Shown: positions 1 through 6,613, counted from the stretch's first letter. The stretch: DNA of 64,000 nt from Janthinobacterium fluminis (GCF_028595325.1 NZ_JAQQXR010000006.1:1-64000), one strand, 5' to 3'. The notes: generated by a model not told the origin, from the sequence alone. Translations and numbers: made by a program.

Positions 1-208
1 GTGCTCATGCGCTCAAACGTTTCGGTGACGTACTGCGATGGGTAAGGGATCGCGGCGGCAAGCCGGCGACCAGCTTGTCAAGCACGGCCTTGGCGCGAAA
101 CAGGGCCATGCTGCGACGGGGGACATGATCGCACGAAACTAAATACGTAGCAAATCACGAGTTGGCTAGCGTCGAAGGTTTCGGAATGCATTTGCGCGCG
201 CCTAAATG
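1..208. other. left edge, no confident gene
   Basis: No convincing gene is seen. Read leftward, an ATG near 109 opens about 34 codons beginning MALFRAKAVLDKL and stops near 5. A different frame near the edge reads IPYPSQYVTETFERM, so a frameshifted phage gene fragment running off the window is possible. The evidence is too weak to call a CDS. Confidence 0.2.
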
Positions 209-231
209 AAAAGCCGCCCGAAGGCGGCTTT
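209..231 (-). terminator. Rho-independent terminator after the YodC-like gene
   Basis: A GCCGCC-TTCG-GGCGGC hairpin with a TTCG tetraloop is followed on the minus strand by a T-rich run. It sits 17 bases past the stop of the leftward 71-aa gene. Confidence 0.7.
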
Positions 232-247
232 GACGGGGTGAATATAT

Positions 248-463
248 TTAGCCTCGGGTGACGCGCATGCCGATCGATGGCGCCACAAATTCTTTCAGTA
301 TCGCAGCGTCAAAGATCTCTTCGCACTTGATATTTTTGGCATCAAACCAGACGCACTTCACGCCGTCCGATGAAGCAGGGCTGTAATCTCCGACATCCGC
401 TACCGACATTTTTTGCCCGCCGCTGACCAACTGAACAACCATACCCTTGGTGAAACTGGACAT
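248..463 (-). CDS. YodC-like small protein (DUF2158 family)
   Basis: A 71-residue protein that looks like the DUF2158/YodC family: an N-terminal GMVVQLVSGGQKMSV segment followed by VKCVWFD, the usual layout of these small barrel-like proteins. The family's biochemical role is unknown, and members are common in prophages and plasmids. A GGGAG sequence lies a few bases before the ATG, and a terminator follows the stop, so the gene looks like an intact single-gene unit. Its position at the left of a decayed element makes it likely phage cargo. The family assignment is from pattern recognition of the two motifs only. Confidence 0.7.
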   Translation of the reverse strand: MSSFTKGMVVQLVSGGQKMSVADVGDYSPASSDGVKCVWFDAKNIKCEEIFDAAILKEFVAPSIGMRVTRG

Positions 464-544
464 TTCGCACTCCCATGTTTATTAATGGAAATGCATTATA
501 TACCTAACAACTACTCAACCTCGGCCGTCGCGCTTCCGGCCGGT

Positions 545-700
545 TCAGTTTCGTTCGTCGCACTCGGCGCGCGTCTGGCGCTCGGCGTTGATCAGGGTCA
601 GGCCGAGCTGGCGCCGAATCTCGTCGTTCGACGGCTGCTCGACTACCTCGGGCGTGCCGCGCACCAGGTGGGCGCGGGGCTGATGGTGCGGCGGGCTAAT
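545..700 (-). pseudogene. C-terminal remnant of a phage-like gene
   Basis: Read leftward, about 50 codons are open and end at a TGA at 545-547; the last part reads QLGLTLINAERQTRAEC. There is no start codon, and an in-frame TAA lies just upstream at the point where GC content drops sharply (about 700). The GC-rich block looks like the tail of a host-codon gene that was cut when AT-rich cargo DNA was inserted. The family is not recognised. The rest of 464-805 shows only the promoter region of the next gene. Confidence 0.35.
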
Positions 701-805
701 CTTTTATTGCGCTTTTAATAGAAAGCAAAATGCCGACAAAAAAAAGATCTGACAATCGTTCATTGCGTTATTATTAAATTTCCTACAATTAACAAAGGAA
801 TAGCT

Positions 806-1129
806 ATGGCAAACCTTAAATTAAAGCTTGGCCAAGAAGTGGAAATAGGAAAGATTGACAGTGCTATAACTATCACGAACACGAACAATAAGAAAATCGG
901 CGAACTGCATTTCAGCAAAGGCTCGGTTGAGTGGTGGCCAAAAGGCAATAGTGTCAATTGCCGCACATACAATTGGACTAAGCTTGCAGAATTATTAAGC
1001 GCTAATGGGCAGTTGAAAAAAGTGCCAAAAATAAAGGAGGTCAAAACCACGGCAAAAAAAATGCCCGTCGAGGTAGTTAAGCCGGTCGTTAAACGGATCC
1101 CGAGAACCCCGCTGAAAGAGGTAGGTTAA
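806..1129 (+). CDS. hypothetical protein, AT-rich cargo gene
   Basis: A 107-residue protein of unrecognised family. It starts with ATG after an AAAGGA ribosome site; a TACAAT hexamer at 784-789 could be its -10 box. The first 70 residues look like one small domain (KKIGELHFSKGSVEWWPKG, then a conserved-looking NWTKLAELL), followed by a Lys/Pro-rich basic tail (KKVPKIKEVKTTAKK) that looks disordered. GC content is far below that of the chromosome, so the gene was probably acquired. It lies just left of a LexA-box repeat unit. It may be a nucleic-acid-binding cargo protein, but that is a guess from the basic tail. Confidence 0.6.
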   Translation: MANLKLKLGQEVEIGKIDSAITITNTNNKKIGELHFSKGSVEWWPKGNSVNCRTYNWTKLAELLSANGQLKKVPKIKEVKTTAKKMPVEVVKPVVKRIPRTPLKEVG

Positions 1130-1147
1130 AAACTGGGGGAGCAATGC

Positions 1148-1171
1148 AAAAAGCCACCGCATGGGTGGCTT
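1148..1171 (-). terminator. Rho-independent terminator (leftward)
   Basis: An AGCCACC / GGTGGCT stem with a 5-base loop is followed by TTTTT on the minus strand. It ends the transcript expected from the promoter at 1328-1356. Confidence 0.65.
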
Positions 1172-1321
1172 CTATCTGCTCCCGCACTATCTGCGTGGTG
1201 AGCGTTTCATTCGGGCGCGGCGAAGCATCAAACTTCTCGGCTTCAGGTGCACCGCTGCCCTGCTCCGCGCTTTGCGCTCGGCTTGAATTATGCGCGCTGG
1301 ATGGATCGTAAGGCGAGCAGT
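1148..1321 (-). ncRNA. candidate LexA-controlled short transcript, copy 1
   Basis: The segment lies between a strong leftward promoter (TATAAT -10, LexA-type box in the spacer) and a Rho-independent terminator, giving a predicted RNA of about 175 nt. A related segment at 4117-4266 has the same promoter and its own terminator. The two copies differ by a 1-base indel inside the region and share no conserved open frame, which favours a non-coding RNA or a decayed gene over a peptide. In this copy one frame stays open through the terminator (EQGSGAPEAEKFDA), so a degenerate coding origin cannot be excluded. Confidence 0.35.
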
Positions 1322-1354
1322 GAGGCAATTATATACCTGTGTTTACAAACAGTG
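1225..1354. repeat. 130-bp direct repeat, copy 1
   Basis: This stretch recurs in the same orientation at 4169-4299 with a limited number of substitutions and one 1-base insertion. Both copies start at GCATCAAACTTCTCGG and end at the LexA-type box. The copies bracket the IS3 element and two small cargo genes. Direct repeats of this length could recombine and delete everything between them. Confidence 0.85.
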
Positions 1355-1356
1355 AA
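1328..1356 (-). promoter_or_regulatory. leftward promoter with LexA-type SOS box, copy 1
   Basis: On the minus strand a TTCACT -35 (1351-1356), a 17-bp spacer and a perfect TATAAT -10 (1328-1333) are visible. The spacer contains CTGT-N8-ACAG at 1337-1352, the general form of the SOS box bound by LexA in many proteobacteria. Binding here would block the promoter, so transcription would be induced by DNA damage. The box sequence is seen directly; LexA control is inferred. Confidence 0.5.
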
Positions 1357-1374
1357 TCGTTTTTCGCACAGGTG

Positions 1375-1873
1375 TCACAAATCCATTTCCGACGCCAGGC
1401 GCTTCATCGTTTTTCCGGCCGCGTGCGCCACAATGGCGTCCAACGCCTCGACCATATCCTCGACCAGGTGCACCAGGTTGTGCTTCGCCAGCACCGCGCG
1501 CTTGCCGCCGCCGGCGCACGCACGGTACGTCCGACATGGTGCTTGCCTTGCCGCGCACCGGCTCGTAGCCGCGCCCCGTGCACGCCAGGCAGACGTCGTT
1601 GAGCCAGTGGTCGAGCGACAGGCGCGCCACCTTCGCGGGGCTGACGTCGGCCGGCCAGGTGCGATGCGCCGCCTTGGTAATGACCACTTCGCGCCACGCT
1701 TCCAGCAGCGCCGGGTAGCTCGTCGCGTCGCCGGCGTACTTCACGCGGAACAGCTTGGTGCCCAGGTCGTGGCACAGCGCCGCGGCGGCCAGCACCTCGG
1801 TGCTGTGGTGGTGCGCGTCGTCGCGCAGGTTGGAGGAGCCAAGCGCCCGGGTATATTTTTGGATTACGTTCAT
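1375..1873 (-). pseudogene. frameshifted phage zinc-finger protein
   Basis: The reading frame opens with ATG at 1873 behind AAGGA and runs MNVIQKYTRALG through DHWLNDVCLACTGRG, a CxxCxGxG zinc-finger half site like those of DnaJ and phage Q-type antiterminators. Near 1540 it loses frame relative to the paralogous tail at 5030-5230: about 5 bases are missing exactly where the second CxxC pair should be. After the shift, a second frame carries the conserved tail AKHNLVHLVEDMVEALDAI to a TGA at 1375-1377. The intact protein would have had about 165 residues. The phage-regulator role is a suggestion based only on the zinc-finger form. Confidence 0.6.
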
Positions 1874-1885
1874 TTCAGTCCTTGT

Positions 1886-1965
1886 TCAATTTTCGTTGTC
1901 GATCTGCTGGTGCGCGCGGGTCAACTGCTGGCCGCGTTGCGCAGTCGGATCGTCCGCTCGTAGCC
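1886..1965 (-). pseudogene. gene fragment cut by the IS3 element
   Basis: Directly left of the IS, about 26 leftward codons (ending QQLTRAHQQIDNEN) stop at 1886-1888, 12 bases before the start of the zinc-finger gene. They look like the C-terminal end of an upstream gene of the same operon. The frame runs into the IS end with no start codon. The right flank of the IS does not show a clear N-terminal half. Confidence 0.35.
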
Positions 1966-2016
1966 TGACATTTTCGGACACTTCCATTTGATAAACTTGT
2001 CAAAGGGAGTGAAAAC

Positions 2017-2325
2017 ATGAAATCAACTACATACACGCCGGAGTTCCGGGCCGAGGCGGTCAAACTGGTACTGGCGCAGGGATTGACGCTAGAGGAAGCC
2101 GCGCAGCGGATCTTGGTGCCCAAAGGGACGTTGGCTAATTGGGTGAGCGCTGCCAAGCGCGGCACGGACCCCAAGGCGCCACCCGGCAGCCGCAGCGTCG
2201 CCGAGCTGGAAGCCGAAGTAACCAAGCTTCGCAAGGAGCGGGCAGTCGAACGGATGGAAAAGGAAGTGCTAAAAAAGGCCACCGCGTACTTTGCGAGGGA
2301 GTCGCTGCCCGGTACGCGTTCATGA
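2017..2325 (+). CDS. IS3-family transposase OrfA
   Basis: A 102-residue DNA-binding part of the IS3 transposase. The N-terminal helix-turn-helix (YTPEFRAEAVKLVL, then a GTLANWV recognition helix) binds the IS ends. It is followed by a leucine-zipper-like coiled coil (VAELEAEVTKLRKE) used for oligomerisation. The start is an ATG behind AAAGGGAG. Translation normally stops at 2325, but the A6G run at 2271-2277 lets some ribosomes slip back one base into the catalytic frame, producing the OrfAB fusion transposase. OrfA alone usually acts as a regulator in this family. Confidence 0.92.
   Translation: MKSTTYTPEFRAEAVKLVLAQGLTLEEAAQRILVPKGTLANWVSAAKRGTDPKAPPGSRSVAELEAEVTKLRKERAVERMEKEVLKKATAYFARESLPGTRS
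2271..2277 (+). other. programmed -1 frameshift site (A AAA AAG)
   Basis: In the OrfA frame the codons are CTA AAA AAG, so the heptamer fits the X XXY YYZ slippery form. OrfB is in the -1 frame relative to OrfA, as expected for production of the OrfAB transposase. Confidence 0.8.
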
Positions 2326-3182
2326 AGTTGGTGCGACTCGAATACCCGCTGGGCTTGTTGTGCCGCGTCTTCGGTGTGTCGCGCAGCGGCTTCTATGCGG
2401 CGCTCGAGCGCCCGCCATCGCAACGCGCGCAGGACGACGAACGGTTGAAGGTCGCCATCAAGGCGGCCCACGTCCAGACCCGTGAAACCTACGGGCCGTT
2501 GCGCCTGCAGCCGGAACTTGTCGCCCAGGGATTCGACACCGGCCGTGATCGTATCGTTCGACTGCGGCGAGAACTTGGCCTGCGCTGCAAGCAAAAGCGC
2601 AAGTTCAAGGCCACGACGAATTCGAGCCATAGCTTCCCGGTGGCACCGAACCTGTTGGAGCAGACCTTCGCACCGACGCGCCCAAACGAAGCCTGGGTCA
2701 GCGACATCACTTACGTCGCCACCGACGAAGGATGGCTCTACCTGGCAGGCATCAAGGACGTCTTCACGTGCGAGATGGTGGGCTACGCTCTCGGCGCAAG
2801 GATGACGCAGGAGTTGACGGCGCAAGCGCTGTGGCGAGCCGTTCGAGAAAAGCGGCCTGCGCCAGGGCTGATTCTCCACTCGGATCGCGGCAGCCAATAC
2901 TGCGCCGACGACTATCGAAAATTGGTGGCGCAGTTCGGCATGCAGGCATCCATGTCGCGCAAAGGGAACTGTTACGACAATGCCCCGATGGAGAGCTTCT
3001 GGGGCAGTCTGAAGAACGAAATGATTCATCATCAGAGGTATGCGACGAGGGCCAACGCGGAAGCAGCCATCAAGGAGTACATTGAAATCTTCTACAACCG
3101 CCAGCGGCGTCATTCGCGCCTTGGCTATGTGTCGCCGGCTTCGTTCGCTGAAAATTATAGAAAACAGGTGCTGGCTGCTTGA
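2322..3182 (+). CDS. IS3-family transposase OrfB, DDE integrase domain
   Basis: The catalytic half of the transposase, about 286 residues counted from an internal ATG; the open frame extends upstream and is normally entered by -1 frameshifting from OrfA. An HTH_21-like segment (YPLGLLCRVFGVSRSGFY) comes first, then a retroviral-type rve domain. The DDE acidic residues are visible: Asp in WVSDITYV, Asp in LHSDRGSQY and Glu in DNAPMESFWGSLK. The C-terminal part (YNRQRRHSRLGYVSP) is typical of the family. It cuts and joins the IS ends through a circular intermediate. No internal stop or deletion is seen. Confidence 0.93.
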   Translation: MKLVRLEYPLGLLCRVFGVSRSGFYAALERPPSQRAQDDERLKVAIKAAHVQTRETYGPLRLQPELVAQGFDTGRDRIVRLRRELGLRCKQKRKFKATTNSSHSFPVAPNLLEQTFAPTRPNEAWVSDITYVATDEGWLYLAGIKDVFTCEMVGYALGARMTQELTAQALWRAVREKRPAPGLILHSDRGSQYCADDYRKLVAQFGMQASMSRKGNCYDNAPMESFWGSLKNEMIHHQRYATRANAEAAIKEYIEIFYNRQRRHSRLGYVSPASFAENYRKQVLAA

Positions 3183-3205
3183 AACGGACGTGTCCACTAT
3201 TAACA

Positions 3206-3472
3206 GTGCACCTCAATCAGCATGATCGCGAAGGGCGACATGGCTTAGGCTGCAGGCCGGTTGAATTCGGTATATACCTTACCGAATGGCGAATTTTGCA
3301 ATGCAAACTTGCTATCATCTGCTTGCTGCTTGTATTCGACAGGCAACAGTTCCCCGGAACCATTCGTATCGAAGACACGCACGACCTTACCTTTTTCCAG
3401 TATTCGAGCGTGTCGGGACTCATGGATGTGGCTGGGGTGATGATGTTCATGATTTACCTTCAGGAGTGATTA
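3206..3472. other. IS right flank, no confident gene, one palindrome
   Basis: Several short open frames exist on both strands but none has both a ribosome site and protein-like composition. The notable element is an 8-bp inverted repeat with a 7-bp centre at 3265-3287 (ATTCGGTA / TACCGAAT, with GGTATATACC inside). It looks like an operator for a small repressor or antitoxin. It lies about 190 bp upstream of the next gene. Confidence 0.4.
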
Positions 3473-3673
3473 ATGTCAAAAACTTGTTACGACACCGCGC
3501 ACGAGGCAATCAACGCACTTGAGCTATTCGAGACCGCCTATGCATCAAGCACTGAGTTTCAAAACCGTAAGACCGAGATAATCGCGATCCTTAAAAATCG
3601 GGGAGAGCAACAACAGAGCCCTGGCACATGGCTCGTTCGCGCATTAGCTTCCGGCCTGGAAGGCACGAACTAA
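3473..3673 (+). CDS. hypothetical small protein
   Basis: A 66-residue protein of unrecognised family. It begins with ATG behind CAGGAG, a good ribosome site, and ends just before a hairpin at 3693-3721. The sequence (SKTCYDTAHEAINALELFETAY) looks largely helical and soluble, with no signal peptide or membrane segment. GC is lower than in the chromosome but higher than in the flanking cargo genes. It sits between the IS3 element and another small gene in the decayed element, so it is probably phage cargo. A second overlapping rightward frame starting at 3286 was judged less likely because it lacks a ribosome site. Confidence 0.5.
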   Translation: MSKTCYDTAHEAINALELFETAYASSTEFQNRKTEIIAILKNRGEQQQSPGTWLVRALASGLEGTN

Positions 3674-3692
3674 GCCGCGCTGAAGAAGAAAA

Positions 3693-3721
3693 GCCGCTGA
3701 CGCATGGATGCGGTCAGCGGC
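3693..3721 (-). terminator. hairpin, possible leftward terminator
   Basis: A GCCGCTGAC / GTCAGCGGC stem is followed on the minus strand by a T-rich run (TTTTCTTCTT). There is no clear gene to its right on the minus strand, so it may serve as a barrier or be a relic. The rest of 3674-3878 shows nothing else. Confidence 0.4.
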
Positions 3722-3878
3722 GAAGGGCCAGTGGACGCCGAGCGAGGAGACTCAGGAGCGGATATCTCGACAACGTGATGGCCTAGCGCCATACGAGTTC
3801 CAGCTCTGGTTGCAGATGTGACACTATCGATAAGCAGCCAAATCTGGGGCTGTAACCCACATCAATGAGAAATAGCGA

Positions 3879-4103
3879 ATGAATACTGAAAAATTGAACG
3901 AATATGTGTTTTCCCAAATGGTTTTAAAAAGAGCCAAAGAGATAGCAAGGGATGCAAATGGAAACTCTGTTCTGCCGACAGAGCAACATATACAGAATGC
4001 GTATGAAGAACTTGCGTCCGAAAAAGCGCAAGTTTTGAAGGTAATTCAATCTCGGCCAGGGCGGGTATCCGCGCTCACCGCAGATTTCTCCGACGAAAAC
4101 TAA
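3879..4103 (+). CDS. hypothetical small protein, AT-rich cargo gene
   Basis: A 74-residue protein of unrecognised family with an ATG start. The preceding region is AT-rich and only weakly matches a ribosome site. The sequence (MNTEKLNEYVFSQMVLKRAKEIARDANG) is predicted helical and charged, with no membrane segment. A bidirectional terminator (4117-4152) follows within 15 bases. Base composition is unlike the chromosome, so transfer is likely. It occupies the same position relative to repeat copy 2 as the 107-aa gene does relative to copy 1, suggesting an exchangeable cargo slot. Confidence 0.5.
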   Translation: MNTEKLNEYVFSQMVLKRAKEIARDANGNSVLPTEQHIQNAYEELASEKAQVLKVIQSRPGRVSALTADFSDEN

Positions 4104-4116
4104 GCCTCGGCGCAAT

Positions 4117-4152
4117 AAAAAAGCCCGCGACCATAAGGTGGCAGGCTTTTTT
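4117..4152. terminator. bidirectional Rho-independent terminator
   Basis: AAAAAAGCC pairs with GGCTTTTTT around an imperfect inner stem, so both strands end in a T run. It can terminate the 74-aa gene rightward and the LexA-box transcript leftward. Confidence 0.7.
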
Positions 4153-4266
4153 GTTCAGACGTAGCAGAGCATCAAACTTCTCGGCTTCAGGTTGGCCGCT
4201 GCCCTGCTCCGCGCTTTCGCGCTCGGCTTAAGTTATGCGCGCTGGGTGGATCGCAAGGCGCGCAGT
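4117..4266 (-). ncRNA. candidate LexA-controlled short transcript, copy 2
   Basis: A predicted RNA of about 150 nt from the promoter at 4273-4301 to the terminator at 4117-4152. It shares most of its 5' part with copy 1 but has a different 3' end and terminator. Only very short open frames are present, and the frame open in copy 1 is broken here by a 1-base insertion. No hydrophobic TisB-like peptide is visible. The function is unknown. Confidence 0.35.
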
Positions 4267-4299
4267 GAGGCAATTATATACCTGTGTTTACGAACAGTG
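4169..4299. repeat. 130-bp direct repeat, copy 2
   Basis: Second copy of the repeat at 1225-1354, one base longer. To its right lies a cargo gene (4343-4984) and then the same zinc-finger tail sequence that follows copy 1 directly. The order repeat then tail is therefore shared, and the membrane-protein gene appears to have been inserted between them in this copy. Confidence 0.85.
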
Positions 4300-4301
4300 G
4301 A
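4273..4301 (-). promoter_or_regulatory. leftward promoter with LexA-type SOS box, copy 2
   Basis: Minus strand: TCCACT -35 (4296-4301), 17-bp spacer, TATAAT -10 (4273-4278), with CTGT-N8-ACAG at 4282-4297. The box also lies 45 bp upstream of the rightward gene starting at 4343, so it could influence that gene too. Confidence 0.5.
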
Positions 4302-4342
4302 AAATTTCGTCTTGCAATCACAATAAATTTTGAAGAGGGATC

Positions 4343-4984
4343 ATGGACTTAGAACAATGGTTAAAATTGGCCACCTGGCTGGCCCCTGCTGCACTCGGCT
4401 GCGCAAGCCTATGGTTATCCACTCGCCAATTTCCATGGGGCGCGCGCACCGCATACCGAGAGGAATACAAATTCGCCAAGAGTTTCTTTGAAGATCTGGA
4501 ACAGCATCCAAAAATGCATGCGTTCGCTCAACAAAAGGGCTACCAAGCCATCGTAGGAAGTCAGGATTTATCCGCCAGCCTGATCAAACATTTGATGTCG
4601 CTATTGGATCCCGGTCTGGCACTGCAAGATTATGTCCTTTCCAAAAGCTATTTAAAGCATACGCCTGGCCGGTCCAATCGCCAACTGAGTTTTGCAAGCG
4701 CTGCCTTCTCCACACGTAAGCGGTGTCAGGCCATTGGCGTTGCGTACTTTGTTGGTTTTCTGGTCTTCTATACTAGTGCATTTTTGCCACTTTTTCTTTG
4801 GACTTGGGCAAAAATTTCCTCCCCGCTCGCGATCAGCCTGACGGTATTCACGCTTCCAGTTGGCCTATTCTGCGCCTTTTTCTTTGCCCGAGAATTTAGG
4901 CGGCTACGAGGAGCAATGGGCTTAATTAAACGACAAAATGATGAGGCTGACAGTAATGAGCTCGCTGACGATGAAAGAGATTAA
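4343..4984 (+). CDS. hypothetical membrane protein, cargo gene
   Basis: A 213-residue protein of unrecognised family. A GAGGGA ribosome site precedes the ATG. An N-terminal hydrophobic segment lies near residues 8-26; a soluble central part (residues 30-125) contains a KSFFEDLEQHPKMHAF stretch; two more membrane segments lie near 128-150 and 155-178; the tail is charged and acidic. GC is low relative to the chromosome. The gene is inserted between a repeat with a LexA-type box and a conserved phage gene tail, the kind of place where prophages carry accessory or defence genes. That role is only an inference from location; no known defence domain is seen. Confidence 0.65.
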   Translation: MDLEQWLKLATWLAPAALGCASLWLSTRQFPWGARTAYREEYKFAKSFFEDLEQHPKMHAFAQQKGYQAIVGSQDLSASLIKHLMSLLDPGLALQDYVLSKSYLKHTPGRSNRQLSFASAAFSTRKRCQAIGVAYFVGFLVFYTSAFLPLFLWTWAKISSPLAISLTVFTLPVGLFCAFFFAREFRRLRGAMGLIKRQNDEADSNELADDERD

Positions 4985-5029
4985 ATCTCAACCGCCAGCC
5001 CTTCTGACGGGAAAGTAACAGAAATCCGC

Positions 5030-5699
5030 CTACAGCTTCATGTCCAATGCCAGGCACTTCGTCGTCTGGCCGGCCGCGTGCGCCGAAATCGCATCCAGCG
5101 CCTCGACCATATCCTCGACCAGATGCACCAGGTTGTGCTTCGCCAGGACGGCTAGCTTGCCGCTTCCGGCGCACGTGCGACACGCCACATCCGACATCCG
5201 CGCCTGCAGCACGTCAGCGTAGTCGGACATCATGTCCTCGATGCGTTCGGGCTCGTGCGCGGTCTTCCTCTGCGCCATCGCCTCCAGCTTGGGTGCCACC
5301 AGATCGATGCAGGCGGCGACCTGCTGCTGCGACGTCAAGCTCCTGCATTTCGATGCCGAGCGCCACCAGCGCCCGCTTGCCGGCCTTGTCCGCAATAATT
5401 TCGGCGTGGTGCCGGATATTGACGGCGCTGACGGCGGAGTGGCGCAGCGCGGCCAGGTACTTCAGGCAATCCTCGACCTTGTCGCCGACCTTGGCGAACA
5501 CCGTCATCGCATCGGCGCGCTGGCCGGCCACCACCTGGCGCCGGATCTCGTCGAAGACGACGCGGTGGTCGTGACGGTAAAAATGCGCGGCCTCCAGGTC
5601 GTCTACGCGGTCGAGGGCATCGTAGTCCAGCAACAGGGCGCCAATCACCGCCTGCTCGGCGCGGATCGAAACAGCGTGGTCTTCGTGGTGCTCGGTCAT
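5030..5699 (-). pseudogene. DnaB-like helicase N-terminal domain fused to a zinc-finger tail, frameshifted
   Basis: ATG at 5699 follows a GGAAAT site. The first 120 codons match the DnaB N-terminal domain (RAEQAVIGALLLD, then FYRHDHRVVFDEI, then VSAVNIRHHAEIIAD). Near 5330-5345 the frame shifts; the next frame continues as the expected DnaB linker (CIDLVAPKLEAMAQ, then EPERIEDMMSDYADVLQ). Where the RecA-like helicase domain should begin, the sequence instead continues into CRTCAGSGK and the tail found in the 1375-1873 pseudogene, ending at 5030. The ATPase domain is therefore lost through a deletion fusion plus a frameshift. The original gene was probably a phage replicative helicase. Confidence 0.65.
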
Positions 5700-5769
5700 G
5701 CGATTTCCTTGTGGGCGTTTTCGGTTTGAATGCCGGTGGTGGTCAGCGCATAGCTGCCGTCGTTCGATG

Positions 5770-6348
5770 CGTACCCTCTTCCAGACCGATATGGATGCCG
5801 CGCGCCGGGCCGCCAAGAAGCTCGAACTGGCGTCGCCATTCAACGCCAACCGCGTGGCACTGCTGCGCGCCGAAGCCGACGAGATTAAGCCGAGGTTCCG
5901 CAGGGCCATGGAGATGCAGCGCAAGATAGGTGCCGTCCTGCTCAACAACGCCGCCAATCTCGACGCCGCGACGACGCTGGAGCAGCACTTCGAGCTGCTC
6001 AACACGAACGTCGCCGACCGTGCCGACGTACCCGCCGGCACCGGCCTAACCCACCTGGTGCTGGTTTATTGCGTAGAGGACTCGGCGGCGCACCGCGGCG
6101 AGGACTGGCACGACGCCCCCATGGGCAATGCCGCGCGCTGGGCCGTGTTCCATAAGATGGCCACCACGCCCGAGGGCAAAGTGGCCATGGATGAGATGTG
6201 GGAAAAGGAGGCCGCCCCGGGCGGCCTGTTCGAAGGCATGTTCGCCACCTACCACAGGCAGCCGGATGGCAACATGCGCCGTGCGCCACCGCGCCTGACG
6301 GTGGTCGGCGCCACCCCATCAACAACAGAGCAAAGATCCGAACAATGA
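5770..6348 (+). CDS. hypothetical phage protein
   Basis: A 192-residue protein of unrecognised family, divergent from the DnaB-like pseudogene. The sequence begins MRTLFQTDMDAARRAAKKLELASPF, looks soluble and helical at the start, and ends with a Pro/Thr-rich tail. No strong ribosome site is seen; the ATG at 5770 was chosen over the ATG at 5794 and over a frame opening at 5698 that has improbable composition. The stop overlaps the start of the AlpA-like gene (ATGA), so the two are probably translated together. GC content matches the chromosome. Confidence 0.5.
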   Translation, partial: RTLFQTDMDAARRAAKKLELASPFNANRVALLRAEADEIKPRFRRAMEMQRKIGAVLLNNAANLDAATTLEQHFELLNTNVADRADVPAGTGLTHLVLVYCVEDSAAHRGEDWHDAPMGNAARWAVFHKMATTPEGKVAMDEMWEKEAAPGGLFEGMFATYHRQPDGNMRRAPPRLTVVGATPSTTEQRSEQ

Positions 6349-6596
6349 GCACAACGAAAAAATTCCTGCGGCTGCCGGCCGTGATCGACGCCACCGGCCA
6401 ATCGCGCAGCACCATCTTGCGGGCGGTGAAGGCCGGGAAGTTCCCGTCGCCGGTCCACATCGACCCGCACGCCATCGCCTCGGATTCCACCAATGTATCG
6501 AAATGGCAAAAACGATTGCATCGCAGCCAGAAAGCCCCCCGCCTATTGATTTCAGGTGGTGCCAAAGCGTCTTTTATGAGGCAAAAAAAACTGTAG
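6345..6596 (+). CDS. AlpA-like transcriptional regulator / excisionase-type protein
   Basis: An 83-residue protein with a MerR-type winged helix-turn-helix of the AlpA family: FLRLPAVIDATGQSRSTIL, then KAGKFPSPVHIDPHA. In P4-like elements AlpA promotes excision by activating or assisting the integrase. Here the usual aromatic residues after the wing (typically a WLESEV-like stretch) are replaced by SDSTNVSKW, and the tail is atypical, so it may be degenerate. It overlaps the upstream gene by 4 bases and is the last gene before tRNA-Pro. No integrase gene accompanies it in the window. Confidence 0.6.
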   Translation: MSTTKKFLRLPAVIDATGQSRSTILRAVKAGKFPSPVHIDPHAIASDSTNVSKWQKRLHRSQKAPRLLISGGAKASFMRQKKL

Positions 6597-6613
6597 GGGT
6601 AAATATAGGGGTA
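6594..6613. repeat. paired TAGGGGT repeats beside the tRNA, possible att arm sites
   Basis: TAGGGGT occurs at 6594-6600 and 6607-6613, 13 bp apart, just before the tRNA-Pro terminator. Short direct repeats of this sort often serve as integrase arm sites at the junction of tRNA-integrated elements. This is suggestive only. Confidence 0.3.

Larger units (their letters stand above)
1966..3205 (+). mobile_element. IS3-family insertion sequence
   Basis: The element is about 1240 bp. Its ends are imperfect inverted repeats starting with TG: the left end and the reverse complement of the right end share the core GGACAC-TCC-TTT. It carries the two overlapping transposase frames and an A6G slippery site typical of IS3. 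Both frames look intact, so it may still be active. No matching 3-5 bp target duplication is seen at 1963-1965 and 3206-3208, which suggests a later rearrangement or decay of the flank. Confidence 0.9.

Noticed and set aside
1089..1328. A 79-codon leftward peptide in repeat copy 1
   Set aside because: It reads through a strong terminator, and the frame is broken by an indel in copy 2, so it was kept only as a possible relic under the ncRNA candidates.
1875..3197. A 440-codon leftward open frame across the IS3 element
   Set aside because: It is antisense to the transposase genes, which have clear domain matches.
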